Part shown: positions 27,301 to 35,829 of the stretch, piece after piece
Position numbering within the stretch: position 1 is the first letter of the stretch
Layout of the letters: every line of letters starts with the position of its first letter
Assembly (NCBI RefSeq): GCF_000709345.1
Contig: NZ_KL448323.1
Coordinates: forward strand, 1,334,912 to 1,398,911
Reading direction: 5' to 3'
Length of the DNA: 64,000 nucleotides
From: Polaromonas glacialis
GTDB taxonomy: Bacteria > Pseudomonadota > Gammaproteobacteria > Burkholderiales > Burkholderiaceae_C
Made by a program: the position numbers and the translations under genes
Notes under the pieces: generated by a model
What the model was told of the DNA's origin: nothing
The model's database searches: none
Seen by the model: only the letters and a program-made list of their open reading frames with translations

Positions 27301-28275
27301 GTCAATGACGTAGCGGATACCCGGAACGGTCAACGAGGTTTCGGCGACGTTGGTTGCCAGCACGATGCGCCGGCCGCTGTGGCCGTCGAAAATACGGTCC
27401 TGCTCGGCCTGGCTCAGGCGGGCAAACAGCGGCAGCACCTCGGCATTGCGCGTCAGTGGCTGGTGCGCCAGGTGCTTGCGCAGGTGGTCGGCGGCTTCGC
27501 GGATCTCACGCTCGCCAGGCAGGAAAATCAAAATATCGCCGGCGCTGTGCGGATTCAGCCAGAGTTCATCGACCGCATCGGCAATGGCGTCGTTCAGGCT
27601 GTAATCGCGTGATTCCTCGAAAGGCCGGTAGCGCTGCTCGACCGGGAACATCCGGCCCGACACCATGATGACCGGCGCAGGCCCTTTGGAGGAAGCGAAG
27701 TAATCGGCAAAGCGCTGCGCATCAATCGTCGCTGAGGTGATGACGACTTTCAAATCGGGCCGGCGCGGCAGCAGCTGGCGCAGGTAGCCGAGCAAAAAGT
27801 CGATGTTCAGGCTGCGCTCGTGCGCCTCGTCGATGATGATGGTGTCGTAGGCGCGCAGCTGCGGGTCGGTCTGCGTTTCGGCCAGCAGGATGCCGTCGGT
27901 CATCAGCTTGACCGAGGCGTCGCGGCTCAGCCGGTCCTGGAAACGCACCTTGTAGCCAACCACGTCGCCCAGCGGCGTCTTCAGCTCCTCGGCGATGCGC
28001 TTGGCGACGCTGGAAGCGGCAATCCGGCGCGGCTGGGTGTGGCCGATCAGCTTGCCCTGGCCGGGCGGGTAGTTGAGCTTGCCGCGCCCCAGCGCCAGGG
28101 CGATTTTCGGCAGTTGCGTGGTCTTGCCCGAGCCGGTTTCGCCGCAGACGATGATGACCTGGTGCGCCGTGAGCGCCGCAGCGATGTCGTCGCGCTTGGC
28201 GGAAACCGGCAGCGACTCGGGAAAGGTGATGGCCAGAGGAGACAAGGAAGGAAGCAAGGCAGGCCCAGCAGTCAA
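24337..28275 (-). CDS. hrpA: ATP-dependent RNA helicase HrpA
   Basis: This 1312-residue DEAH-box helicase resembles E. coli HrpA (about 1300 residues), involved in mRNA processing and rescue of stalled ribosomes. VCGETGSGKTTQLPK at about residues 43-57 is the Walker A motif, IIIDEAHERSLN near 145-156 is the DEAH box, and SATIDAQRFADYF is motif III. The helicase C, HA2 and OB regions follow, and the C-terminal half is the long DUF3418-type domain. Residues about 999-1019 (SPFAQAGRAQAAPEKIVAK region) are encoded by a dispersed repeat copy, a probable in-frame insertion in a linker. Confidence 0.97.
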   Translation of the reverse strand: MTAGPALLPSLSPLAITFPESLPVSAKRDDIAAALTAHQVIIVCGETGSGKTTQLPKIALALGRGKLNYPPGQGKLIGHTQPRRIAASSVAKRIAEELKTPLGDVVGYKVRFQDRLSRDASVKLMTDGILLAETQTDPQLRAYDTIIIDEAHERSLNIDFLLGYLRQLLPRRPDLKVVITSATIDAQRFADYFASSKGPAPVIMVSGRMFPVEQRYRPFEESRDYSLNDAIADAVDELWLNPHSAGDILIFLPGEREIREAADHLRKHLAHQPLTRNAEVLPLFARLSQAEQDRIFDGHSGRRIVLATNVAETSLTVPGIRYVIDAGTARVKRYSFRNKVEQLMVEPISQSAANQRAGRCGRVADGICIRLYDEPDFLGRPRFTDPEILRSSLASVILRMKSLHLGTIESFAFIEPPQGRAIADGYQLLAELGAVNDDNELTPVGWTLAKLPLDPRVGRMILEAKDRQALDEVLVIASALSVQDVRDRPMDKQAQADQAHAKFDDEKSEFVGYLKLWKWLGDSRGGHDATHKLTNRQYETLLRENFVNIRRVREWRDIHSQLQAVVGEQGWHLNDKPASYEQLHLSLLCGLLGNIGLRSEEDDWYLGARGIRFYRHPGAKLSKKPGRWIVVAELVETTRLFGRGIANIDPQWIEQVGGHLLKKQLLDPHWEKKAAQVTALERATLHGLVVYNGRRVNFGRVDPITSREIFIREALVAGNWDTKLPFLAANEKMITHVQDLEHKARRQDVLVDDELIYAFYDEQLPAGICTGAGFESWFKAEVKTQPKLLLLTQDELMRHEAAGITTQAFPKTLRLGGVDCLATYLHEPGDARDGVTVELPIFALNQVNEERCEWLVPGMLKDKIQALIKTLHQRPRSRLVPLPDTAARMAQELMAAEKFGAGSLTDAVLKWVRDATSLDIKRGDLKLDMLAPHLFMNFRVVDEHGRQLGAGRNLGALKGELGSQARGAFQALAGLKNLGRAAPPALDTVPAGASDRNKASNSPFAQAGRAQAAPEKIVAKVPERYTSWSFGELPELMEIGKGAQTLIGFPALIDLGDAVTIEVFDEPDAAAIKHRAGLRRLFSLQIRDALKYLEKNLPDLLKMSTSYMLVGRAADNSGGGTLDELRQQIIEVALSRAFLLDPLPTCELDFKKRVDEGRGRLTLIACEVARLAGGILTEFAVAQRKIKDTKNALEAVQDATQQLQRLMPKKFLTATPYGQLQHFTRYLKAITLRLEKWRADPARDATRLAELRPHEQRFWRLLAERKGAADARMQEYRWLLEELRVSFFAQELRTPQPVSIKRLDKLWAQLNS
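25220..25281 (-). repeat. Dispersed 60-bp repeat, copy inside hrpA
   Basis: The minus strand reads GCATCAAATAGCCC, TTTTGCGCAAGCCGG, GCAGGCAGCT and ends ATAGTAGCC, very close to the intergenic copy at 21731. It stays in frame within hrpA. Confidence 0.7.
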
Positions 28276-28475
28276 AACTGCTGATTATCGGCGCTCTGCC
28301 TGTTCAAGGCTTGGCTGGCGGGGTTTGCAGCGCCAGTGCGCCTGTGGCGACTAGGGTCTTCCCTTAAACTCACTGCTATTTTTTTGTTTCCCGGGAAAAG
28401 GGTTGAAAGGGACAGGACTGGACCGAATCCTGGCCTTTTTTGTCCTTTGCCCCTCCCGAACCCCGAAAGCGCGCC

Positions 28476-29825
28476 ATGTCCACGGTCTTCAATTTCACCT
28501 TTGTTCCCTGGTTCCGCTCGGTGGCGCCCTACATCCACAAGTTCCGCAACCAGACCTTCGTGGTCGCCGTCTGCGGCGAGGCGATTGCCGCCGGCAAGCT
28601 GCCGCACCTGGCGCAGGACCTTGCCATGATTCAGAGCATGGGCGTGAAGGTCGTTCTGGTGCATGGTTTCCGGCCGCAGGTCAACGAGCAGCTCCGGGCC
28701 AAGGGCCACGAGGCAAAGTATTCGCACGGCATGCGCATCACCGACGAAGTGGCGCTGGACTGCGCGCAGGAAGCCGCCGGCCAGCTGCGCTATGAAATCG
28801 AGGCCGCCTTCAGCCAGGGCCTGCCGAACACGCCGATGGCCGGCTCGACGATTCGCGTGATCTCGGGCAACTTCATCACCGCCCGGCCGGTCGGCATTGT
28901 CGATGGCGTGGATTTCCAGCATTCGGGCCTGGTGCGCAAGGTCGATGTGGCGGGCATTTCCCGCACGCTCGACTTCGGCGCGATGGTGCTGATCTCGCCC
29001 TTCGGTTTTTCGCCGACTGGCGAGGCCTTCAACCTGACCATGGAAGAAGTGGCGACCAGCGTGTCGATTGCGCTGCAGGCCGACAAGCTGATCTTCGTGA
29101 CCGAGATTCCGGGCATCCGGCTCAAGCCCGACGAGCCCGTCAGCGAGGACAACCCGATCGACACCGAATTGCCGCTGGCCGCCGCCGAAGCCCTGCTGGC
29201 CAAGGTGCCTGCCGGCCAGCGCCCGACCGATACCGCGTTTTACCTGCAGCACTGCGTGAAGGCCTGTAAGGCCGGGGTCGAGCGCAGCCACATCATCCCG
29301 TTCGCCATCGATGGCGCGCTGCTGCTGGAAATCTATGTGCATGACGGCATCGGCACCATGGTGGTCGATGAAAAGCTGGAGGAACTGCGCGAAGCCACCG
29401 CCGACGACGTGGGCGGCATCCTGCAGCTGATCGAGCCGTTCGAGCAGGACGGCACGCTGGTCAAGCGCAGCCGCACCGAGATCGAGCGCGACGCCGACCA
29501 CTACACCATCGTCGAGCACGACGGCGTGATCTTTGCCTGCGCCGCGCTCTACCCCTATCCGGAAGCCAAGACCGCCGAGATGGCCGCCCTCACGGTGTCG
29601 CCGCAAAGCCAGGGCCAGGGCGACGGCGAGAAAATCTTGAAGCGCATCGAGCAGCGCGCCAAGGCCGCCGGGCTGCAAAGCATTTTCGTGCTGACCACGC
29701 GCACCATGCACTGGTTCATCAAGCGCGGCTTCGTGCAGGTGGACCCGGACTGGCTGCCCGACGCGCGCAAGCGCAAGTACAACTGGGACCGCAAGAGCCA
29801 GGTGCTGGTTAAGAAGCTGGGCTGA
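28476..29825 (+). CDS. argA: Amino-acid N-acetyltransferase
   Basis: This 449-residue enzyme makes N-acetylglutamate, the first step of arginine synthesis. The N-terminal amino acid kinase-like domain (about 1-290; VVLVHGFRPQVNEQL is the glycine/phosphate loop) binds arginine for feedback control. The C-terminal GNAT domain (about 300-449) carries ALTVSPQSQGQGDGEKIL, the acetyl-CoA loop. The ATG at 28476 matches the known N-terminus (MSTVFNFTFVPWFR); a longer frame from 28440 is unsupported. It is divergent from hrpA and is followed 70 bp later by an IS element. Confidence 0.96.
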   Translation: MSTVFNFTFVPWFRSVAPYIHKFRNQTFVVAVCGEAIAAGKLPHLAQDLAMIQSMGVKVVLVHGFRPQVNEQLRAKGHEAKYSHGMRITDEVALDCAQEAAGQLRYEIEAAFSQGLPNTPMAGSTIRVISGNFITARPVGIVDGVDFQHSGLVRKVDVAGISRTLDFGAMVLISPFGFSPTGEAFNLTMEEVATSVSIALQADKLIFVTEIPGIRLKPDEPVSEDNPIDTELPLAAAEALLAKVPAGQRPTDTAFYLQHCVKACKAGVERSHIIPFAIDGALLLEIYVHDGIGTMVVDEKLEELREATADDVGGILQLIEPFEQDGTLVKRSRTEIERDADHYTIVEHDGVIFACAALYPYPEAKTAEMAALTVSPQSQGQGDGEKILKRIEQRAKAAGLQSIFVLTTRTMHWFIKRGFVQVDPDWLPDARKRKYNWDRKSQVLVKKLG

Positions 29826-29895
29826 GCAGGAGCCATTGCGCCGCCGGGTGCGGTCAGCGCAGACAAGGCAAACGCGAAAATCGGTTTTTTTTCTT

Positions 29896-30996
29896 ACTGA
29901 CCTTACGCAGCAGCTTGAAATTTCTGAAGCTGGTCAAAAGCGCTGCGGGTGGCATTGATGAGAAGTTTGAACCGTAAAGCAAAAGGGTTTATCTTGCTTT
30001 TTACGCTCAGGCATTCAAGTTTGAATACGGCATAAATCGCCATGAAGACGTGGTTGCTTTGGGTTCTCAACGTCTGCGTTGGCGATTTGGCCATGCCTGC
30101 GTTGGACTTCAAGGATTTGTGAAACACCTCCACTTGCCACCGTTTTTTGTAGGTCGTGGTGATGGCGTCATAGTCGCACGTGAGGTCACTGCAAACCAGG
30201 TGCAATGTGCCGGTGCTGCTGTCTTGGTTTTTAAAGACCTGGCGGACCAAACGGACTGCCCTGGCAGACCCCTTGAGCCAGCCTTGCACGGCGCCTTGCT
30301 CTGGAAATTGCAGCTCGTCTACGCGCACGAAACGCTTTTTCTTCCAGTCCTCCTGGCTCAACGCCACCAGCCGGTTGTCCTTCAGTGCCGCTATGAAATG
30401 CTTGCCCCGGCTCGTGATGAAATCAAAATTCTCCTCGAAGGAGAACCAACTGTCCATCAGCACGAAGTGAAATTGCAAGGTGTTTTGCAAGCAGGCATGG
30501 ATCATCTGGCGCATCATTTCATTTTTGGTCTTCTCGCTTTTGCGCTTGACCTGGCGCGTCGCCATGTCGCATTGGAGTGGCTTTTGCACCAACTCAAACG
30601 CCACCGGAATTGACCTGCCGTTGCAGTGGTACAGCGCGTTGAGCAGGTTAATTCCTTTGACCGTGCGACCGCTGCAATGGTTCGCAAGTGCCAACAAATC
30701 AAATCGCTCTCGTCCGTCCACGCCTTTTCCTGGATGGTGTCGTCAAAAATCAGCACGCCTTGGACATCCTGCACTTCACGAACCATCGCCTTGACTTGGC
30801 GCCACAAGTCCTTTGACGTGTAGTCCTGCCCGGATAAAAACCGGGTAATCCGGTCATGGCTGACATCGCCCTGCACCATGGCCGACAGCCCCGTCGCTGT
30901 TGTCGCTCCAAAGCTGCTCAGCAGGTAGTCCGTGTACAACTCCAGTTCAGAATTTTTCATGCGCGTAGGCTAACAGGCGGGCTGCGTAAGGTCAGT
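29896..30996 (-). mobile_element. IS4-family insertion sequence, about 1.1 kb
   Basis: The element is bounded by perfect 16-bp terminal inverted repeats ACTGACCTTACGCAGC (29896-29911) and its complement (30981-30996). It contains one transposase reading frame on the minus strand that nearly fills it but is broken by a frameshift. No clean target duplication is seen; TTACT near both ends is suggestive only. It is inserted between argA and the hydrolase/phosphoribosyltransferase module. Confidence 0.9.
29903..30960 (-). pseudogene. IS4-family transposase, frameshifted
   Basis: The first part (ATG at 30960, MKNSELELYTDYLLSSFG) carries the first catalytic Asp in VLIFDDTIQEK and runs to CWH at about 30688. 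The second part, in another frame, resumes at HCSGRTVKGINLLNALYHCN (about 30679). It has the second Asp in VLMDSWFS and the Y-R-E-K signature (YKKRWQVEVFHKSLK). Eight bases separate the two conserved codons, so one or two bases were lost or gained. Programmed frameshifting is not usual for IS4 elements, so the gene is probably inactive. Confidence 0.85.
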
Positions 30997-31107
30997 TACT
31001 TAAACCCCTGCTTGCACGGGCTTGACTACAGGAAAAATAGAAAAAACCTGATATCCCGACGCGCCGGTTTCTTATAGGCTGATGCTTCCATCGTGCTGGA
31101 GATCGCC

Positions 31108-31812
31108 ATGAATCCTGACGTGCTAGTCCCTGCCGCGCATGAAGTCCGCATTCCCTGCGGTGACGCCTGGCTCTACGGCGACCTGACAGTGCCGGCCGGC
31201 GCCTTCGGCGTGGTGTTGTTCGTGCATGGCAGCGGCAGCGGCCGGCACAGCGCGCGCAACCGGCTGGTCGCGCACAGGCTGCAGCAGGCCGGCATTGCCA
31301 CGCTGCTGTTCGACCTGCTCACCGCGCAGGAGGAGCAGATCGACATGCACACCCGCGAGCACCGTTTCGACATCGCGCTGCTCACCCGCCGCCTGCAGGA
31401 CGCAACTACCTGGGCGGTGGTGCGGCCCGGCCTGCAGCAGCTGCCCGTCGGCTACTTCGGCGCCAGCACCGGCAGCGCCGCCGCCATCATTGCCGCCGCC
31501 CGGCTGGGTCGACGGATTGCCGCTGTGGTGTCGCGCGGCGGCCGGCCCGACTTGGCCGGCCCGGTGGCGCTGGCGGCCGTCACCGCGCCGACGCTGCTGA
31601 TCGTCGGCGGCGCCGACCACGGCGTGATCGAGCTCAACGAGGATTCGCTCGCGCACCTGCGCTGCGAGAAGCGCATGGCGATTGTCGAGGGCGCGACCCA
31701 CCTGTTTGAAGAAAAAGGGGCGCTGGAGGCGGTGGCCGAACTGGCGGCGTCATGGTTCGGCACCCACCTGGCGCACCGGGAACCCGGAGGCGCGCCCGCA
31801 GTCAAAGCCTGA
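31108..31812 (+). CDS. Alpha/beta hydrolase, dienelactone hydrolase-like
   Basis: This 234-residue cytoplasmic hydrolase lacks a signal peptide. The fold's catalytic triad is visible: Ser120 in GYFGASTGSA, Asp170 in VGGADHGVIE and His198 in GATHLFEE. LFVHGSGSGRHSARNR (about 38-53) is the oxyanion-hole loop. The ATG at 31108 has GGAG upstream. The downstream phosphoribosyltransferase fusion starts 14 bases after its stop, so they are co-transcribed. In other bacteria I recall proteins in which this hydrolase type is fused directly to a phosphoribosyltransferase domain, which suggests a common pathway; the substrate is unknown. Confidence 0.88.
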   Translation: MNPDVLVPAAHEVRIPCGDAWLYGDLTVPAGAFGVVLFVHGSGSGRHSARNRLVAHRLQQAGIATLLFDLLTAQEEQIDMHTREHRFDIALLTRRLQDATTWAVVRPGLQQLPVGYFGASTGSAAAIIAAARLGRRIAAVVSRGGRPDLAGPVALAAVTAPTLLIVGGADHGVIELNEDSLAHLRCEKRMAIVEGATHLFEEKGALEAVAELAASWFGTHLAHREPGGAPAVKA

Positions 31813-31826
31813 AGGAGGAAGTCATC

Positions 31827-33890
31827 ATGCGTGACATCACCTTGCCGATGAATGATCGCCGCCATGCTGGAAGGGTGCTGGCGGAAAAACTGGCCCACTA
31901 CGCCGGCCAGACCCACCTGCTGGTGCTCGGCCTGCCGCGCGGCGGCGTTCCGGTGGCCTTTGAAGTGGCGCGCGCGCTGCAGGCGCCGCTGGACATTTTC
32001 GTGGTGCGCAAGCTGGGCCTTCCCGGCCACGAGGAATACGCCATGGGCGCGATTGCCAGCGGCGGCGTTCGCGTCATGACGCCCTTGAGCGGCCTGGACA
32101 TCGCGCCCTCGGAAATCGCCGAGGTCGTGGCCCGCGAGCAGGATGAACTGGTGCGGCGCGAGCAGCTCTACCGGGGACAGCGCCCCCCGCTCAGCCTGGA
32201 AGGCCGCACGGTGATCGTGGTCGATGACGGCCTGGCCACCGGCGCCAGCATGCGCGCGGCCGTGCTGGCCATCCGGCAGCATCATCCGGCGCGGCTGGTG
32301 GTGGCCGTTCCGGTGGGCGCGCAGGACAGCTGCCAGGCCCTGCGCGAGGAAGCCGACGAGGTGGTCTGCGCCGCCATGCCGCATCCGTTTCGCGCCGTCG
32401 GCCTCTGGTACAAGACCTTTGGACAGACCCCCGACGAGGAAGTCATCGCCCTGCTCGATGAAGCCCGCCGCACGCATGAGCAGGCGCTGAAGGCCAATCT
32501 GGTCCGGGAAAAAGCCTGGCAGAAAAACCCGTCGCCCGAGCCGCAGTCAGATGCCCATCAACCCGCCAGCGCGCTGGTCCACAGCCTGCAGCAGCACCTG
32601 CAGCCGCTGGACGGCGCTGAAAACGACTACGATGCGCTGCTCGAACTGATCGGCCCGGCGCGCTTTGCCCTGCTCGGCGAGGCATCGCACGGCACGCAGG
32701 AGTTCTACCGCGAGCGCGCCGCCATCACGCGCCGGCTGATCACCGAGAAAGGCTTCACGGCCGTTGCCGTCGAAGCCGACTGGCCCGACGCCTGGCGCGT
32801 GAACCGCTATGTGCGCGGCCTGGGCAGCGACGCCGATGCGGAATCGGCGCTGTCGGGATTCAAACGCTTTCCGGCCTGGATGTGGCGCAACACCGAGGTG
32901 CGCGATTTTGTCGAATGGCTGCGCGACTACAACACCGGCCGCGACCCGGACACCCAGGCCGGGTTTTACGGCATCGACCTGTACAGCCTGTTTTCCTCGA
33001 TACAGGAGGTGCTGGCCTACCTCGACCGGGTCGATCCCGAGGCCACGCGGCGCGCCCGCGACCGCTACAGCTGCTTTGACCATGCGGGCGGGGACAGCAA
33101 CGCCTATGGCTACGCTGCCAGCTTTGGAATGGCGCCGAGCTGCGAGGACGCGGTGGTGCAGCAGTTGCGGGAAATAACACGGCGCGCGGCGGAACTGCCG
33201 CACACGCCCGGGCTGGAGCGCGATGAGGCTTTCCATGCCCAGCAAAACGCCCGCCTGGTGCGCAACGCCGAGGAGTACTACCGCACTATGTTCCGCGCCC
33301 GGGTGTCGTCCTGGAACCTGCGCGACAGCCACATGGTCGAGACGCTGCAGGCGCTGGACCGGCACCTGGGCGCCGCCGGCACGCCGCCGCGCATCGCCGT
33401 GTGGGCGCACAACTCGCATCTGGGCGATGCCGGCACCACCGAGATGAGCGACCGGGGCGAATGGAATGTCGGCCAGCTGATGCGCGACCGCTATGGCCTG
33501 GATGCCGTGCGCGTCGGTTTCAGTACCCACCACGGCTGGGTGACGGCCGCCTCGGACTGGGACAGTCCGCCGCAGCGCAAGCGGGTGCCGGACGGCCTGC
33601 ACGGCAGCTGGGAAGACGTGTTCCACCAGACCGGAACGAAGCGCTTTTTCCTCGCCCTGCGGGACCATGCCCAATTACGCAAGCTGGCCGAGCCGCTGCG
33701 GCTGCAGCGCGCCATCGGCGTCATCTACCGGCCCGAAACCGAGCGCCAGAGCCACTATTTCCACACCCGCCTGGCCAGCCAGTTCGATGCCATGATCCAC
33801 ATTGATGAGACCAGCGCGCTGGAGCCGCTGGACAAGGGGCCGGTCTGGAGCGCCGGGGAAGCCCCGGAGACCTTTCCGTCGGGAATCTAG
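31827..33890 (+). CDS. Fusion: phosphoribosyltransferase domain plus erythromycin esterase domain
   Basis: This 687-residue protein has two enzymes in one chain. Residues 1-220 are a type I phosphoribosyltransferase; VIVVDDGLATGAS (129-141) is the PRPP-binding loop and LGLPRGGVPVAFEVA the conserved N-terminal part. After a linker (about 225-250), residues about 255-680 are an erythromycin esterase/EreA-like domain. Its candidate active-site residues are Glu285 and His288 in LGEASHGTQEFY, Glu316 in VAVEADWPDAWRVNRYVRG and His528 in VWAHNSHLGDAG. ATG at 31827 follows AGGAGG. No signal peptide. The true substrate is unknown; macrolide resistance cannot be assumed. Confidence 0.9.
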   Translation: MRDITLPMNDRRHAGRVLAEKLAHYAGQTHLLVLGLPRGGVPVAFEVARALQAPLDIFVVRKLGLPGHEEYAMGAIASGGVRVMTPLSGLDIAPSEIAEVVAREQDELVRREQLYRGQRPPLSLEGRTVIVVDDGLATGASMRAAVLAIRQHHPARLVVAVPVGAQDSCQALREEADEVVCAAMPHPFRAVGLWYKTFGQTPDEEVIALLDEARRTHEQALKANLVREKAWQKNPSPEPQSDAHQPASALVHSLQQHLQPLDGAENDYDALLELIGPARFALLGEASHGTQEFYRERAAITRRLITEKGFTAVAVEADWPDAWRVNRYVRGLGSDADAESALSGFKRFPAWMWRNTEVRDFVEWLRDYNTGRDPDTQAGFYGIDLYSLFSSIQEVLAYLDRVDPEATRRARDRYSCFDHAGGDSNAYGYAASFGMAPSCEDAVVQQLREITRRAAELPHTPGLERDEAFHAQQNARLVRNAEEYYRTMFRARVSSWNLRDSHMVETLQALDRHLGAAGTPPRIAVWAHNSHLGDAGTTEMSDRGEWNVGQLMRDRYGLDAVRVGFSTHHGWVTAASDWDSPPQRKRVPDGLHGSWEDVFHQTGTKRFFLALRDHAQLRKLAEPLRLQRAIGVIYRPETERQSHYFHTRLASQFDAMIHIDETSALEPLDKGPVWSAGEAPETFPSGI

Positions 33891-33906
33891 CCAGGCCGCA
33901 AGCCGC

Positions 33907-35304
33907 TCAGGCGCCGGCCGGCATGGTATGCCCGAAGTGCCGCAAAACGCCCTGCCCGGCCGCGCGGCCGGTGGCGAAGCAGGCCGTGAGCAGGTAGCCG
34001 CCGGTGGGCGCTTCCCAGTCAAGCATCTCCCCGGCGCAAAACACCGGCGGCTTGAGGTCGGCCGGCACGGTGATGCGCAGGTTCGCATCCAGAGCCTCGA
34101 ACCGGACGCCGCCGGCGCTGCTGATGGCTTCGTCGATGGGCCGGACCGCCACCAGCCGCAGCGGCAGCGCCTTGATGCCGGCCGCCAGCTTCACGGGGTC
34201 GGCCATTGCTTCCTTGCCCAGCAGTTCGTACAGCATGCCGGCCTTGATGCCGTCCAGGTTCAATCGGCTTTTCAGATGGCTCGACAGCGAGCGCGAGCCG
34301 CGCGGATGGCGCACTTCGACCAGCACCTGTTCGGGCGTCTTGTCGGGCAGCAGGTCGAGCAGCAGGGTCGCGCTGCCCTGGGCCGCGATCTCGTCCCTCA
34401 GCAGGCTGGACGCCGCATAGACCAGGCTGCCTTCGACGCCGGTGGCCGTGGCGACGAATTCGCCCTTGCGGCTGAAAGCGCGGCCTTGGGAATCGGTGAA
34501 ACGGATTGCCACCGACTTGAAGGGCTGGCCGGCAAAGCGGCTGGCAAAGTGTTCGCTCCAGCCCGGCTGGGGCTGCGGCGCCTGGCCGACCAGTTCCCGG
34601 AAGAAATCGCGCCGGGTTTCGCCATGACCGGCGGCGTCCAGCGCAGGCCGGGCGGCCACGTCAAAGCCGCAGTTCGACGGCTGCAGCGGCGCCACGGGCA
34701 CGCCGCGCACCTGCAACAGTGGCACCCAGGCGCCGTCGGAGCCCAGGCGTTTCCAGCTTGCGCCGCCCAGCGCCAGCACCACGGCATCAAACCGGGCCAG
34801 CACCTCGCCGGCGGGCGTTGAAAATTTCAGCGCGCCGTCCTCGGCCCAGCCCAGCCAGCGGTGCCGCATGGAAAACCCCACGTCAGAGGCGCGCAGGCGG
34901 TGCAGCCAGGCGCGCAGCAGCGGCGCGGCCTTCATGTCCTTGGGAAACACCAGCCCCGAACTGCCGACAAAGGTTTCAATTCCCAGCGCTTCGGCCCAGG
35001 CGCGCAGTTCGGCTGGCCCGTGAGTGGCCATCAGCGCCTGCAGTGGCCCGCTGTGCTCGCCGTAGCGCTTGAGGAAAATCTCCGGGGGCTCGGAATGCGT
35101 CAGGTTCAGCCCGCCCTTGCCGGCCAGCAGGAACTTGCGGCCAACCGATGGCATGGCGTCATACACCTGCACCGAAACCGCAGGGCCGGCGCTGGCCAGC
35201 GCTTCGGCCGCCATCAGGCCCGAGGGGCCGCCGCCAATGACGGCAACGCGCAGCGGCCGGGCCGGGTTCAGGGTGGGACTGGCAAGAGAGTCGATGGTGT
35301 TCAC
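33907..35304 (-). CDS. NAD(P)/FAD-dependent flavoprotein, HI0933/BaiN-like
   Basis: This 465-residue flavoprotein has the dinucleotide-binding motif VAVIGGGPSGLMAAEAL at about residues 20-36 and the family signature GRKFLLAGKGGLNLTHSEP shortly after. The C-terminal block VFCAGEMLDWEAPTGGYLL contacts FAD. It resembles the HI0933 group (TIGR03862-like), whose physiological role is not known. The gene is convergent with the phosphoribosyltransferase fusion, 16 bp apart, and belongs to a separate minus-strand unit. Confidence 0.88.
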   Translation of the reverse strand: MNTIDSLASPTLNPARPLRVAVIGGGPSGLMAAEALASAGPAVSVQVYDAMPSVGRKFLLAGKGGLNLTHSEPPEIFLKRYGEHSGPLQALMATHGPAELRAWAEALGIETFVGSSGLVFPKDMKAAPLLRAWLHRLRASDVGFSMRHRWLGWAEDGALKFSTPAGEVLARFDAVVLALGGASWKRLGSDGAWVPLLQVRGVPVAPLQPSNCGFDVAARPALDAAGHGETRRDFFRELVGQAPQPQPGWSEHFASRFAGQPFKSVAIRFTDSQGRAFSRKGEFVATATGVEGSLVYAASSLLRDEIAAQGSATLLLDLLPDKTPEQVLVEVRHPRGSRSLSSHLKSRLNLDGIKAGMLYELLGKEAMADPVKLAAGIKALPLRLVAVRPIDEAISSAGGVRFEALDANLRITVPADLKPPVFCAGEMLDWEAPTGGYLLTACFATGRAAGQGVLRHFGHTMPAGA

Positions 35305-35382
35305 AGGAAAAATCCGTCCGCACGAAGGTGCATTTCGAGGTCAAAAAAGGGCTGCATTCAGGGGCAAGCTACCCGGCGCATC

Positions 35383-35445
35383 CTATCAGCTCTGTTTTTA
35401 ATAGCTGTAGGTGGCCGTCTGTATTGCGCAAAGAGGTCATTTCGC
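35383..35445 (-). repeat. Dispersed 60-bp repeat, intergenic copy
   Basis: The minus strand shows GACCTCTTTGCGCAATAC, ACGGCC and TACAGCTATTAAAAACAGAGCT in family order. It lies between the flavoprotein start and the DUF4124-like gene. Confidence 0.5.
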
Positions 35446-35493
35446 TTGTAAATCAATCCGGCGGCAGCGCCAGGGCGCCGCCAGTGGCCGTTT

Positions 35494-35829
35494 TTAACGC
35501 GACCCGGAATAAGGCTGGAGCGACGCCGGCTTGCTGATGATGGTGACATGGGGAGGCTTCAGACCACAGGCGCTGTTCATGGCCGCGCGCCTGGCCTGCA
35601 GATCGGTGCGGCGAGGGTCCGCGAAGCGCGCAGCCTCCAACTCCTGCCGGGCCTTGCGGCAGTTGAGGCTTTCAACCTTTTCGGCCGGCCGGCCCGAGCA
35701 GGGCTGTTCAGAGAATTCGGGGCGGCCTTGCGCGCTCATGCAGGTGTAGTACGTCTGCGCGTGGCCAGCATGCGTCATCGTCCAGAAAACGATGACGGCC
35801 ACAACGCTGCGCAAGGCGATGCCTCGCAT
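35494..35829 (-). CDS. Small exported DUF4124-like protein
   Basis: This 111-residue protein starts at the ATG sharing one base with the addA stop (TGATG), so it is translationally coupled to the nuclease gene. It has a signal peptide (RGIALRSVVAVIVFWTMTH, cleaved near HAQ) and the short motif YYTCMSAQGRPEFSEQPCSG, typical of DUF4124-like periplasmic proteins in which YxCxDxxGxxxFSDxPC is seen. Four cysteines could make disulfides. Function unknown. A longer frame from 35988 overlaps addA and is not used. Confidence 0.75.
   Translation of the reverse strand: MRGIALRSVVAVIVFWTMTHAGHAQTYYTCMSAQGRPEFSEQPCSGRPAEKVESLNCRKARQELEAARFADPRRTDLQARRAAMNSACGLKPPHVTIISKPASLQPYSGSR

Noticed and set aside
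29903..30960. IS4 transposase as a programmed-frameshift product
   Set aside because: No slippery heptamer or downstream structure was seen at the junction, and IS4 elements normally have one continuous frame.
31827..33890. Macrolide resistance gene
   Set aside because: The erythromycin-esterase-type fold is widespread in proteins with no link to resistance, and the fusion with a phosphoribosyltransferase points to another role.
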